56,931 nucleotides of DNA from Lachnospiraceae bacterium (GTDB lineage Bacteria > Bacillota > Clostridia > Lachnospirales > Lachnospiraceae). Below, piece after piece: positions 26,704-35,682 of the stretch. Both the position numbers and the translations under genes were made by a program. Each line of letters begins with the position of its first letter. Within the stretch, counting starts at the first letter, position 1. The stretch is from assembly GCA_910574715.1 (NCBI GenBank), contig CAJTCH010000032.1, positions 1-56,931 on the forward strand, written 5' to 3'. A model generated the notes under the pieces. That model did no database searches. It was not told the origin of the DNA and saw only the letters and a program-made list of their open reading frames with translations.

Positions 26704-26740
26704 AAAGGCAGCCCTCTCCCACACAACAAGGGCTGCCTTT
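26704..26740 (-). terminator. Hairpin between the binding-protein gene and DUF4432
   Basis: A perfect 12-bp stem (AAAGGCAGCCCT with AGGGCTGCCTTT) lies 17 bp past the SBP stop and overlaps the region just ahead of DUF4432. The minus-strand T-tract is short (CTTTCTTC), so partial termination is more likely than a full stop. This would keep transporter mRNA more abundant than the enzymes downstream. Confidence 0.7.
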
Positions 26741-26756
26741 CTATCTATTACTCATT

Positions 26757-28250
26757 CTACTTCGATGCCTTCCACTCGTCAATCTGTTTCTGCATCTCCT
26801 CGATCACCTTGTCGATACCCGTCGCCTCTAACTTCTCCTGAAGCTTCGGCAGATATTCCTTGGGGTCTACGCTTCCGGTGTAGAGAGATTTGCCAAATTC
26901 ATCCATTACATTGCCGAATCCGGCTACTTCCGTGCTGACCGGTTCCAGATCGAAGTCGAATCCAAAGGACGGAGCCTCAACAGACGAATCATTGAATTCC
27001 TTGAAGACCGCCCATTTATCCACCGGCTCATTCTCCAGTACATAGGTGTTGAATAATCCGCCCTGTACCCAGTAGGATACAGAATAATTCTTCCTTGTCT
27101 CCTCGTTCAGCTTGATCTTGTTCTCATACACATACGGCTTCCCTTTGGCTTCGGCCGCTTCATCGGCCGGAACCTCAGCCTTATCCCAGTGTTCGCCTTC
27201 AATACCGTAGTTCAGCAGATTCCTGAGATACTCATCCGTATTGACCAGGTTCAGGAACTCTACCGCCTTCTCCGGATGCTTGGTCTGCGCGTTGATGGCA
27301 GTGAGGGCTCCGCGGGCGGAGATATTTGTCACATAAGTATCCATGATCGGAGTCGCCACAACTTCATATCCCAAGTCTTTTCCCCATACCAGCTCTGCAT
27401 ACGGCTGTCCGTCTCCCTTCGTCACAAAGCGCTTCACAGACTTGTCGTCGGAGGCCGTAGCCGCGTCTTTATTTATATAGCCTGCAAGATAATATTTCCT
27501 CATAGTCTCAAGAGTCGACTTCATCTTCTCAGTCTCAAATACATTCTTGACCGTCAGCGTATCGTCGCCGTACTCGATACCCACCGGATTCTGGATCAGA
27601 TCCATATAGATCGGCGCGGAATAGCTGCTGGTAAGATACATCGGCACTACATCCGGTTCCTTCTCCTTGATAAGCTTAAGCCATGGTTCCAGATCCTCCA
27701 GGCTGTGGATCTCGTCTACCGGAATCTCATATTTGTCGACATATTCTTTGGTAAATACCCACATCGGCATACTTCCGATCTCTTTCTCGCTCGGAACGCC
27801 GTAGGTCTTGCCCTGTACCTTTGCCGCTTCCCAGAAACGCCCGTCAATATTCTTGTACATCTCTGTATCCTTGATGTAATCATCGATCTGGAGGAATGCA
27901 CCCTTGTTCGCGTTCTGGAGATAATTATTGGCCCAGGAGCAGGTGAAGCACAGATCCCAGTCATCCCCTGTATTGATCACGACCTGCATCTTCTGGTCAT
28001 AATCGCCCCAGCCGGCCGTATTGATCTTCAATTTCACACCGATCTTCTCTCCTATATATTCATTCACCTTCTCGATCACCCGATCCTGGTCCTTCTGCGC
28101 ATCACCGATCTGCCACCAGGTCAATTCCACGATCTCGTCCCCGCTTGAATTCGTCTCTGCCGTCTTGCCGCCGCAGCCTGCCAGAAGTCCTGCCGTCATT
28201 ACCGCCGCAAGCCCTGCTGCCGCGAATCTCTTTATCATCTTAAACTTCAT
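26757..28250 (-). CDS. Sugar ABC transporter substrate-binding lipoprotein (DUF3502-type C-terminus)
   Basis: Extracellular lipoprotein of 497 aa. Lipobox LAGC with Cys at 26 follows a short basic and hydrophobic signal. The body is a family 1 solute-binding protein (LTWWQIGDAQKDQDRV start), and the C-terminal part resembles DUF3502. ATG at 28250 is preceded by AGGAGG; seven extra upstream codons are unlikely. It partners the two permeases immediately upstream. With beta-mannosidase in the same block, a manno-oligosaccharide or N-glycan fragment is the inferred ligand. No ATPase gene is nearby. Confidence 0.88.
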   Translation of the reverse strand: MKFKMIKRFAAAGLAAVMTAGLLAGCGGKTAETNSSGDEIVELTWWQIGDAQKDQDRVIEKVNEYIGEKIGVKLKINTAGWGDYDQKMQVVINTGDDWDLCFTCSWANNYLQNANKGAFLQIDDYIKDTEMYKNIDGRFWEAAKVQGKTYGVPSEKEIGSMPMWVFTKEYVDKYEIPVDEIHSLEDLEPWLKLIKEKEPDVVPMYLTSSYSAPIYMDLIQNPVGIEYGDDTLTVKNVFETEKMKSTLETMRKYYLAGYINKDAATASDDKSVKRFVTKGDGQPYAELVWGKDLGYEVVATPIMDTYVTNISARGALTAINAQTKHPEKAVEFLNLVNTDEYLRNLLNYGIEGEHWDKAEVPADEAAEAKGKPYVYENKIKLNEETRKNYSVSYWVQGGLFNTYVLENEPVDKWAVFKEFNDSSVEAPSFGFDFDLEPVSTEVAGFGNVMDEFGKSLYTGSVDPKEYLPKLQEKLEATGIDKVIEEMQKQIDEWKASK

Positions 28251-28272
28251 CACTATTCCCTCCTGATTCATT

Positions 28273-29250
28273 CTACTCTTTCACTGCTCCTACCGTCAAT
28301 CCGTTTACAAAATATCTCTGGAAGAACGGATAAGCGAAAATAATCGGTAACGTAGATATCACTACGATCGCCATCTTAATAGTCTCTTTCGGCATATTTG
28401 CCGCCGTCGTGATCCCGTCGACACCCATGGCGGCTTTGTTGTTGGCCAGCCAGTCGATGGAGCTCTCAATCTGGATCAGCAGATATTGGAGCGGGATCAG
28501 ATCCTTGTTATCCATATACATCATGGCATTGAACCAGTCGTTCCAGTAACCAAGCGTCAGGAACAGTCCTATAGTCGCAAGCCCCGGCAGCGCCATAGGA
28601 ATGACGATCTGGAAGAACAGCCTCCACTCCGACGCTCCGTCGATCTTCGCCGATTCCACGACCGCATCCGGAATACTCGTCTTGAAGAACGTCCGTAACA
28701 CGATGATGTTAAATGAATTCAGACACAGGGGCAAGATCAGCGCCCACAGAGAGTCTTTGAGCATCAGTACCTTGGTCACGATCAGGTAATTCGCAATCAT
28801 ACCGCCACTGAACAGCATGGGGATGGTGATCACCGTCGTGAAGAATTTGCGGAACGCATAGGTTTTCCTGGACAATGCGTAGGCATAGGTACCCGTAAGC
28901 AATAATCCGATTATCGTTCCCACTATGGTGATAAAGATCGTCACCCCATAGCTCTTGAGAATATTTTCCCCGGCGCTTACGATATATTCATAGGCATAGA
29001 AGCTTAGCTTCTCCGGGATGAACCGGTATCCGTTCATCGCCAGCGACGCCTCATCTGTAAATGAGATGATGATGACGAAGATAAACGGTACGACGCAGAT
29101 CAGCGACAATACTGCCAAGATTATGTTAAACAGAACATTCGTCGGCGTCTTGATCTGATTATATTTACATTCTTCTGCTTCCAGCTTCTTGATTCTTTTC
29201 TGCAGCTTTCTGTTGGAAACTTTTGCTACTTTCGTATCTTGTGCTGCCAC
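28273..29250 (-). CDS. Carbohydrate ABC transporter permease (LplC/YtcP-like)
   Basis: Inner-membrane permease of 325 aa with a longer charged N-terminus (about 35 residues) and six helices. The EAA loop is VVESAKIDGASEWRLFFQIV, near 215-235. The end YPFFQRYFVNGLTVGAVKE is typical. The start is GTG with GGGAGG seven bases upstream. It forms the transporter with the genes on either side. Confidence 0.9.
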   Translation of the reverse strand: MAAQDTKVAKVSNRKLQKRIKKLEAEECKYNQIKTPTNVLFNIILAVLSLICVVPFIFVIIISFTDEASLAMNGYRFIPEKLSFYAYEYIVSAGENILKSYGVTIFITIVGTIIGLLLTGTYAYALSRKTYAFRKFFTTVITIPMLFSGGMIANYLIVTKVLMLKDSLWALILPLCLNSFNIIVLRTFFKTSIPDAVVESAKIDGASEWRLFFQIVIPMALPGLATIGLFLTLGYWNDWFNAMMYMDNKDLIPLQYLLIQIESSIDWLANNKAAMGVDGITTAANMPKETIKMAIVVISTLPIIFAYPFFQRYFVNGLTVGAVKE

Positions 29251-29265
29251 AGGTTTCCCTCCCTT

Positions 29266-30228
29266 CTAAAACAATGCATTCTCATTATCTACCTTTGATA
29301 CGATCTTATTGGCGATCATGATCAGCACGAATCCGACCGTCGACTGGAACAGCGCCGCAGCCGAGCTCATTCCGATCTCGCCGCTGGTCTTAAGCGCCCG
29401 GAAAATATATGTATCAAGTACATTCGTTACCGGGTACAGCGGACCGGAATTCTTCGGCAGCTGGTAGAACAATCCGAAGTCCGCCTTGAAGATTCCGCCG
29501 ACAGACATGATCAGTAGGATCGTGATGACCGGCTTCAGAAGCGGCAGAGTAATGTATTTGATCTGCTGCCACTTGCTGGCCCCGTCAAGCACCGCCGCCT
29601 CATAATAGGTCTTGTCGATTCCGCAGATCGAAGCAAGATAAACCACCGTATTGTATCCCATTCCCTTCCACTGGCTCATGAAAATGATGATAAAAGGCCA
29701 GAACTTCGTCTCCGTATACCAGGAAACCGGCTCACCGCCGAACTGCTGGATGATCGCGTTGAAATAACCCTTCTCAGGATTCAGGAATGCGAACACGCAA
29801 TAGCTTACAACTACCCATGACAGGAAATACGGCAAGAACATGGAGCTCTGATAGATCTTCATCATCCCCTTGTTCTTGATCTCATTGAGAAGCAGTGCGA
29901 GCACCACCGGCACCGCCACGCCAAGGATGATAAATGTCAGATTGTAAAGCACCGTATTTCTTACAATAATCCACGCGTCGCCGCTGCTGAACAGGAATTT
30001 GAAATTGTCAAACCACACGGTCTCGCTCGTGAATAAGTTATAGAAGAACCCGTCTCCGGATAACCGGAATTTCTTGAATGCCACCAGAATACCGAACAAC
30101 GGCAGGTAAGCAAAAAACAGAAACCAGATTGCTCCCGGCATGCTTAAGATCAGCAGCTCTTTATTTGCCTTAAGCCGGCTAAGGAAATTCCCTTTGGGTT
30201 TCCCGGCTTTTTTTGTATTAGCCTTCAC
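29266..30228 (-). CDS. Carbohydrate ABC transporter permease (LplB/YteP-like)
   Basis: First gene of the mannoside transport operon, 320 aa, six helices, EAA loop YYEAAVLDGASKWQQIKYI. I chose the GTG at 30228 because AGGAGG is six bases upstream; the frame extends 17 codons further to an ATG without a site. The region upstream holds the second 134-bp repeat at 30358-30491, so the promoter either lies in the 129 bp between or is shared with the repeat. A TTGACA at about 30319-30324 has only a poor -10. Confidence 0.88.
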   Translation of the reverse strand: MKANTKKAGKPKGNFLSRLKANKELLILSMPGAIWFLFFAYLPLFGILVAFKKFRLSGDGFFYNLFTSETVWFDNFKFLFSSGDAWIIVRNTVLYNLTFIILGVAVPVVLALLLNEIKNKGMMKIYQSSMFLPYFLSWVVVSYCVFAFLNPEKGYFNAIIQQFGGEPVSWYTETKFWPFIIIFMSQWKGMGYNTVVYLASICGIDKTYYEAAVLDGASKWQQIKYITLPLLKPVITILLIMSVGGIFKADFGLFYQLPKNSGPLYPVTNVLDTYIFRALKTSGEIGMSSAAALFQSTVGFVLIMIANKIVSKVDNENALF

Positions 30229-30357
30229 TCTTAACCTCCTCCTTTTCCCGGACACATTCTCATCGGATTGCAGCTGCATTTCTAACCGTATGATCTGGCG
30301 TCCGCACTGCCTGTCAACTTACCGGTCCGTTAAACTGCAGTGTTTTGTATCTGTATC

Positions 30358-30491
30358 GTAACAGTTCAGATACCTTCACTGTTATAGGCATCCGGCCATT
30401 AAAAATCGCTTCGCGATGGACCGTACGCTTTCAGGCTCTACTCTATGGCACGGTCAGCGCAGTGAATGCGCAGACCTGTCTGAACTGTTAC
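30358..30491. repeat. 134-bp terminal-inverted-repeat element, copy 2 (MITE-like)
   Basis: Same boundaries and 13-bp terminal inverted repeats as the copy at 25450, six substitutions apart, same orientation. It lies in the leader region of the mannoside transport operon. No clear target-site duplication is visible on either side. The rest of the 30229-30636 gap holds the terminator of the TIR cassette and no gene. Confidence 0.9.
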
Positions 30492-30589
30492 TCTGTATCA
30501 ACTATATCATTGTGCAGTTTGTATGGAAAGTTGAAAACTTTCGGGTTCATTGGACAAATTCTAGTAGGATCATTTCTATTTTTACGCAC

Positions 30590-30626
30590 AAAAAAACCGT
30601 GAAATAATATGTCCATCATTTCACGA
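30590..30626 (-). terminator. Terminator of the TIR/membrane-protein cassette
   Basis: On the minus strand CGTGAAAT pairs with ATTTCACG around a 12-base loop, followed by GG and then seven T. It starts 11 bp after the TIR stop codon, showing that the two-gene cassette is a complete transcription unit. Confidence 0.85.
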
Positions 30627-30636
30627 TTTTGTCCAC

Positions 30637-31014
30637 TTACATATTTGCAAATATCATTTCTTCAACTTTTGAATTTTTCATAAATTCATCTCTTGAATTA
30701 CAATTCAAAATTTGATTAATATCTTTCTCATTGATTTCTATAATGGGTATGTTCCTTTGCCTCGCAATATATAATTCCTTTCCTACCCAACTAGAAGAAT
30801 TCACATCAGACGACTTTATTAAACATAAAATATTAGATTCCTCAAGCACTTTATAAACATACCCCTGATGATCTGGCGAACAATTATCCAAGATATCAAA
30901 ATACGTTTCAACTGTACTGTAATCTCGAAATTTATTTTTGATACTAAGAAGAATATCGATATTAATTTCACTATCCCTTAACGTATAACTAAAAAAGATT
31001 TTATTATTACGCAC
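30637..31014 (-). CDS. TIR-domain protein
   Basis: A 125-aa protein that is essentially one TIR domain. Box 1 is IFFSYTLRDSE (residues 6-16). The later SSSWVGKELYIAR (about 73-85) matches the conserved W-x3-E segment of NAD-cleaving TIR domains, so E80 is the expected catalytic Glu (compare SARM1 DWVHKEI). No other domain is present. The GTG start at 31014 has GGGGG seven bases upstream and overlaps the end of the membrane-protein gene by eight bases, so translation is coupled. The cassette is AT-rich compared with its neighbours, suggesting acquisition. NAD hydrolysis or cyclic-ADP-ribose signalling as phage defence is inference. Longer starts are possible. Confidence 0.8.
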   Translation of the reverse strand: MRNNKIFFSYTLRDSEINIDILLSIKNKFRDYSTVETYFDILDNCSPDHQGYVYKVLEESNILCLIKSSDVNSSSWVGKELYIARQRNIPIIEINEKDINQILNCNSRDEFMKNSKVEEMIFANM

Positions 31015-31504
31015 TAATATTCCCCCATATTTCAACACAAACTTTAATTAACAAAGGAGCAATAATTGAAACAATAATTAATCCCAAATATAGAATCTGT
31101 GATCCATTAAAAAATGATCGGAATAACCGCCTCTTACTTCTATTCTCTGACCGAACCGGCAATCCATTCCGCTTTTTTATCTCATCCATCCTCTTGTTCA
31201 TATTCTCTCTTAATCTATCCTGATAAAAATATAATACTACATCAACAGCATAAAACAAAACCGGTATCAGAATCCCTAATAACTCTAGAGCAATTACAAG
31301 ATTGGACAATGGACTTTCTTTATAGATACCTGCCAACAACGTATATACCGCGATCTGTACCGTGACACATAATTTTTTCGTTTCCAAACTATTATTACTG
31401 AAATTCAATGTTGCTTTATGTAGCTGATCTATTTGAATCTTATCTAATTCATCTGCTATTACCCTCTGCTCATCACTCAAATTCCTTTTATTTGCTCCCA
31501 ACAA
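31007..31504 (-). CDS. Membrane protein coupled to the TIR gene (putative effector or sensor)
   Basis: A 165-aa protein of no family I can name. It has a charged N-terminal region (1-42), hydrophobic segments at about 44-61, 66-94 (long, perhaps two passes) and 135-158, and a very basic loop (about 98-130) between the last two. The layout recalls the small multi-pass effectors (SLATT/S-4TM type) found next to nucleotide-signalling defence genes, but similarity is only architectural. Start is TTG, with GAGGTGG just upstream. Its own promoter lies at 31550-31578. The coupled downstream TIR gene suggests that the two proteins work as a pair. Confidence 0.7.
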   Translation of the reverse strand: MLGANKRNLSDEQRVIADELDKIQIDQLHKATLNFSNNSLETKKLCVTVQIAVYTLLAGIYKESPLSNLVIALELLGILIPVLFYAVDVVLYFYQDRLRENMNKRMDEIKKRNGLPVRSENRSKRRLFRSFFNGSQILYLGLIIVSIIAPLLIKVCVEIWGNISA

Positions 31505-31549
31505 TCCACCTCAATGATATCTTTCTCACTTTTTAATAGTTCTCTATAT

Positions 31550-31578
31550 AATATAAGCCAGATAAATTGAAATTTCAA
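31550..31578 (-). promoter_or_regulatory. Promoter of the TIR/membrane-protein cassette
   Basis: Minus-strand TTGAAA (31578-31573) and TATATT (31555-31550) with 17-bp spacing, about 45 bp before the TTG start. This gives the cassette its own start and, with 30590-30626, its own end. Confidence 0.6.
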
Positions 31579-31651
31579 TATTTGTACATCATATTCGCCA
31601 TTTTATTACAGTTATTTTCTTCATTTTATATCATATTTTGCCGAAAAATGT

Positions 31652-33199
31652 CTAATACTTTTTCATCTCCCGCAGCGATGCCGGAGACACCCCGTAACAC
31701 TGCTTAAACTTCCGGTAAAAATAACTGGTATCCGGATATCCCACCTGCCTCGCAATGTCATTGATCTTCATATTGGTATTCAGGATCAGCTCTTTCGCAA
31801 TCCCATTCTTCGTGTTACTGAGATACTGTGCAAAGGAACATCCCACTTCCTTCTGGAACAGCTGCCCCAGATAAGACGCATTCATATGGTACTTATACGC
31901 CAGTGTCTTGAGGTTCATATCTTCTCTGTAATTCTTCTGAACTTCCGCGATGATCTGGCGCACCACAGGGGTATACTGAGAATTCTCTTCATGCATACAT
32001 TCGATGATCTCTGTAATCTCTGACACAAATGCCGTCTTAATTCCGTAAATATCATCTGCACCAAAAATCGCCTCCATAAGTTCCGAGAGATCATGGAACC
32101 TACACGATTCAAGTTTGTATTCTTTTTTCATATCCTGGAGCAACATTGCGATCTTCACTGCAATTTGATACAATGAACCCGCATCAGCATCTTTTTGTAT
32201 ATTGTTGATAAGCAAGTCTTCTATATATCTGATCGCCGATTCCTTCTCTTTCTTCAGAATGAATTTCCTAAGCCGTGCTTCATCCATACTGATCGCTTCT
32301 GTTTTCCGGTCATGGATCTGCCTTTGGCTGATACAGCTTCCGTATCCTTCAATGACCAGATATTTTTGAAGTTTCTTTGCTGATCTGTAAGCCTTCGGAA
32401 GCTGTTCGATTCTCTGAATGGATGGTCCTACGCAGACAAATGTCATTAGATTGTATCTGCTCTCAATCCGATTCTGAAGATCCTGAAAATATTCCTGCAC
32501 CTGCTCTTCTCCCATATCACCGGCTTCCAGTACCATTAACAGATTGTCCGGCGGAAGATGTACAAGCTCAAGCCCATTTTCTTGCTTTAAGTCCACGATC
32601 ACATCTGCAATTTTATTCTCTTTTAAGCCGTCCATATTCCATCTCATCACTGCTGCATAGAAGTTTGCACCCGCTTTTATGATTCCCAACGCTTCTGCAA
32701 ACTTTTGGTATTCTTTCTCTTCTGGTTCCGTTTTCCCTAACTCATCTGCCGCAGGCTTCCCATTTAAGAAATGCATCCACTCGGTCTTCTCATCAATATA
32801 ACGGATCTTCTCCTTATCCATCTCCTCAAGCTTCTGTACCGTCTCCCGAAGCTGACGCTCCAGTTCCTCCTCATTGACAGGCTTCAGGATATAATTCTCC
32901 ACATCCAGCCGGACCGCCTCTCTGGCATAGGAGAACTCATCATATCCGGTCAATATGATAAAGCGCACCTGTTCATCCATCTCACGGATCTTCCGTAGAA
33001 GTATAAGCCCATCCATCTCCGGCATGCTGATATCCGTCACCACGATGTGCACCGGCTCCTTCTCCCACAGTTCAAGCGCCTCCATGCCGTCGTGCGCCAT
33101 ATGCACCACGTCAAGACCCAGCGCTTCCCAATCTATGATATTCCGAATTCCCTGTAAGATCAGTTCTTCATCCTCCACTATCATTACCTTCTTCATCAT
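31652..33199 (-). CDS. YesN-like response regulator (REC + AraC DNA-binding)
   Basis: A 515-aa regulator. The N-terminal receiver has phosphoacceptor D56 (VVTDISMPEMDG) and the usual K near 104 (YILKPVNEEEL). A middle region of about 270 residues follows, then a C-terminal AraC double helix-turn-helix (about 410-512, with YHMNASYLGQLFQKE and INDIARQVGYPDTSYFYRKF in parts). It overlaps the kinase gene by 4 bp, so it is the cognate regulator. Likely targets are the GH38 operon itself and perhaps the mannoside transporter. Confidence 0.93.
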   Translation of the reverse strand: MMKKVMIVEDEELILQGIRNIIDWEALGLDVVHMAHDGMEALELWEKEPVHIVVTDISMPEMDGLILLRKIREMDEQVRFIILTGYDEFSYAREAVRLDVENYILKPVNEEELERQLRETVQKLEEMDKEKIRYIDEKTEWMHFLNGKPAADELGKTEPEEKEYQKFAEALGIIKAGANFYAAVMRWNMDGLKENKIADVIVDLKQENGLELVHLPPDNLLMVLEAGDMGEEQVQEYFQDLQNRIESRYNLMTFVCVGPSIQRIEQLPKAYRSAKKLQKYLVIEGYGSCISQRQIHDRKTEAISMDEARLRKFILKKEKESAIRYIEDLLINNIQKDADAGSLYQIAVKIAMLLQDMKKEYKLESCRFHDLSELMEAIFGADDIYGIKTAFVSEITEIIECMHEENSQYTPVVRQIIAEVQKNYREDMNLKTLAYKYHMNASYLGQLFQKEVGCSFAQYLSNTKNGIAKELILNTNMKINDIARQVGYPDTSYFYRKFKQCYGVSPASLREMKKY

Positions 33200-34986
33200 A
33201 TTCCTTCCTCCTGAACAACCGGAACTACTTCGTCTGTTTTGAACCTCAAGATCACCCGGAGGCCTCCCCCGCTTCTCGATTCTATATGAATCCCATATTC
33301 TCTGCCATAGACAGCCTTAAGCCTTCGGTTGACATTGGCAATGCCAATCGACGACTGCTTCTTCATCGTATCATTCTCAAGTTCCTGATTCTTTGATGCT
33401 ATCTCATCCTCCGCCATTCCTTTTCCGTTATCTTCCACGATTATCCGAAATACCGTACTTGCTGCACCGCCCTCCGTAAGACAGCGTCCATCCCCGCATC
33501 CACACGTCTCTTCCTTCTCGACAACTATTTTCACATAATTATCCTGTTCCTTCATCCGTATCCCGTGGATAAAATAATTCTCAATCACAGGCTGCAGCAC
33601 AAACTTAATGATCGGCGCCTGCAGATATTCTTCCGGACATTCCACCATGGCCTTGAACTGATTCGGATAACGGAACTCAAAAAGCTCCATATACTTCTTA
33701 CTGTAGTGAAGCTCCTGCGCCAGTGTGATGATGTCCGCCTCCTTAATCTGCGCGCGGAAGGTAACAGCCAGGCTGTAGAGCATCTTCCCGACCTCCCGGT
33801 CCCCGTTGCAGATGGCCTTCATACGGATCGCCTCCAGCGTATTATACAAGAAATGCGGATTGATCTGGCTCTGCAGCGCCGCCATCTCGGCATCCTTCTG
33901 CTCAATCTCAGCCAGATACCGCTTCTTGATATGCTCGTCCAGATTCACACACATTTCATTGAAATATCCGGCGATCACATCCAACTCATCTCCGTTCTTA
34001 TCCGTTGGGATCCGTACATCCAGATTACCGTCCATAACCTTCGTCATTCCCTCCAAGAGACGGTTCAGCCTTCCGGCAAGCTTCTGCAGATGATATTTTA
34101 CAAATATTTCACCCAATATCATCACCGCAATCCCGACTGCCAGAAGCATCACGGCAACAGACCGGGGCACCGCCGCAGCCCGGTCCTTCTCAAGATAACC
34201 GATCACATGGTACTGCCCCTTCCAAGCCTCCTCCACATAGGCATTCAGCATACTCTCCAGCGCGCCTTTATGATCGGCCTCCATAATATCGGCGATCTCA
34301 TGCCCGCCGGAAGACTCATATACCGGCGATCCGGCATCATTGTACACGATCAGTTCCGCACGGGAATAATACTGGCGGATCGTCTCGAACCTCTTACTCT
34401 TGAATTCCAGGACCATACACCCCTTCACCTGCATCGTCGCCGGATTCCGGATCTCCTTCAGATATGCAAAGCTGTCTTCTCCTACCAGATCCACGGCTTC
34501 AAGCCGGCGCTTGAATTCATCATCGCCGGCTCTCCTGTAGCTCTTCCCATCCCTTGTGTATTCTGTTATCTCATCCCGCTCATAGCTGTACAGAGTAATA
34601 TGATCCAGGCTTGTGTATGCCTGGAGTGCATCCAGGAAAAATTTCTCGATGCCTTTGTATCCGCTGAGCTTGTTCTCAATATAAGTATCCAGACGATACT
34701 TCTGGTAGACGGCAGGATCGTCCGTCATATAGTGCAGCACATCATTAAGCTCCATACTCGACTTGTACAGATCTTCGTGAATATATTCCGCTGTGTCCGA
34801 AGTATCCTCAAGATACATAACCGCCGACTCACTCATCATCTCCGTGTAGCTTAAGCTCTGTTCAAGGACACGGTTTCTGGTACTGTTGAAGAAATAAATG
34901 ACCAGCGCGGATATGACACATAATAAAATGAGCGTATAGATATAGAACAGTTTATTATATAATTGCTTTGAACTCTTAACCTCCAT
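33196..34986 (-). CDS. YesM-like sensor histidine kinase
   Basis: Membrane kinase of 596 aa. Two transmembrane helices (about 14-33 and 276-294) enclose an extracellular sensor of 240 residues. A HAMP domain spans about 295-355. The His_kinase domain carries INPHFLYNTLEAIRMK with phospho-His H378, and the ATPase domain ends in IVEDNGKGM and GIGIANVNRRL-like motifs (about 520-565). The binding site is weak, so coupling to the DUF624 gene 18 bp upstream is likely. It would sense an extracellular sugar, perhaps through a binding protein. Confidence 0.93.
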   Translation of the reverse strand: MEVKSSKQLYNKLFYIYTLILLCVISALVIYFFNSTRNRVLEQSLSYTEMMSESAVMYLEDTSDTAEYIHEDLYKSSMELNDVLHYMTDDPAVYQKYRLDTYIENKLSGYKGIEKFFLDALQAYTSLDHITLYSYERDEITEYTRDGKSYRRAGDDEFKRRLEAVDLVGEDSFAYLKEIRNPATMQVKGCMVLEFKSKRFETIRQYYSRAELIVYNDAGSPVYESSGGHEIADIMEADHKGALESMLNAYVEEAWKGQYHVIGYLEKDRAAAVPRSVAVMLLAVGIAVMILGEIFVKYHLQKLAGRLNRLLEGMTKVMDGNLDVRIPTDKNGDELDVIAGYFNEMCVNLDEHIKKRYLAEIEQKDAEMAALQSQINPHFLYNTLEAIRMKAICNGDREVGKMLYSLAVTFRAQIKEADIITLAQELHYSKKYMELFEFRYPNQFKAMVECPEEYLQAPIIKFVLQPVIENYFIHGIRMKEQDNYVKIVVEKEETCGCGDGRCLTEGGAASTVFRIIVEDNGKGMAEDEIASKNQELENDTMKKQSSIGIANVNRRLKAVYGREYGIHIESRSGGGLRVILRFKTDEVVPVVQEEGI

Positions 34987-35004
34987 TGTCAGCGCCCTTC
35001 CACA

Positions 35005-35670
35005 CTATCTTTCCTCAAGCTGCCTCATCACACTCTGATTCATGAACATTACCAGGAATCCATACACACTTCCCATGAACAGAACCGTTGTCCCCGCCGA
35101 TATCTCGAACGCCGCGAGGACAACGCCAAGCGCCGCGATATTCCCAAGAGCAGCTATAGGCTTCGCCACCAGAAGAGTCACCGCAGTCCGTGCAATCTGC
35201 AGATTGCTCATCTCATAGCGGCTGATCAGCAGATAGAGATTCGGTGTGACAAGGACCGCCGCCGCGAATAATATGATAAACAATACGGCAAGCGGCAGGA
35301 TCCTTATCTGCACTGAAAAGAATTCTATGTTCGTCCAGCATACCAGGATCACCAATAACTGTCCCGCACCAAGCTTTGCCTTCTGCCAGAGGTCCGCACA
35401 ATACCCTTTCCTATAATCCCTGAGCGCACGCCCTTCTGTTCCGTGAATCAGACGGTTCATCGCATACATCACGGCTGACAGCGCCGGCGCCATCGGCAGC
35501 AGACACAGGAGGAACAAAGGAAGGCACTCCCGGATCTGGCCTGCCCCAACGAACAGCAGGAACAGCAGCACCGGAATATTGGAAATGATAAACAACAGAT
35601 TCACCGTGAAGAAGTAGCAAATCTTCTCGCAGAATCCCAATACCTTCTCTATGTTAAATAATTCTCCCAT
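35005..35670 (-). CDS. DUF624 (YesL-like) membrane protein
   Basis: Integral membrane protein of 221 aa with five or six hydrophobic segments. The start FNIEKVLGFCEKI and the following membrane segment (NLLFIISNIPVLLFLLFVG) match DUF624. AAGGAG lies eight bases upstream of the ATG. It sits between GH38 and the kinase genes, the same arrangement as YesL with YesMN. Molecular role unknown. Confidence 0.83.
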   Translation of the reverse strand: MGELFNIEKVLGFCEKICYFFTVNLLFIISNIPVLLFLLFVGAGQIRECLPLFLLCLLPMAPALSAVMYAMNRLIHGTEGRALRDYRKGYCADLWQKAKLGAGQLLVILVCWTNIEFFSVQIRILPLAVLFIILFAAAVLVTPNLYLLISRYEMSNLQIARTAVTLLVAKPIAALGNIAALGVVLAAFEISAGTTVLFMGSVYGFLVMFMNQSVMRQLEER

Positions 35671-35682
35671 ATCACCGGCTCC

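Noticed and set aside
27189..28148. Open frame of 319 codons on the plus strand inside the SBP gene
   Set aside because: Antisense to a lipoprotein gene with clear signal peptide and RBS.
33565..34854. Open frame of 429 codons on the plus strand inside the YesM kinase gene
   Set aside because: Antisense shadow of a gene with clear HAMP and kinase motifs. No binding site or family resemblance.
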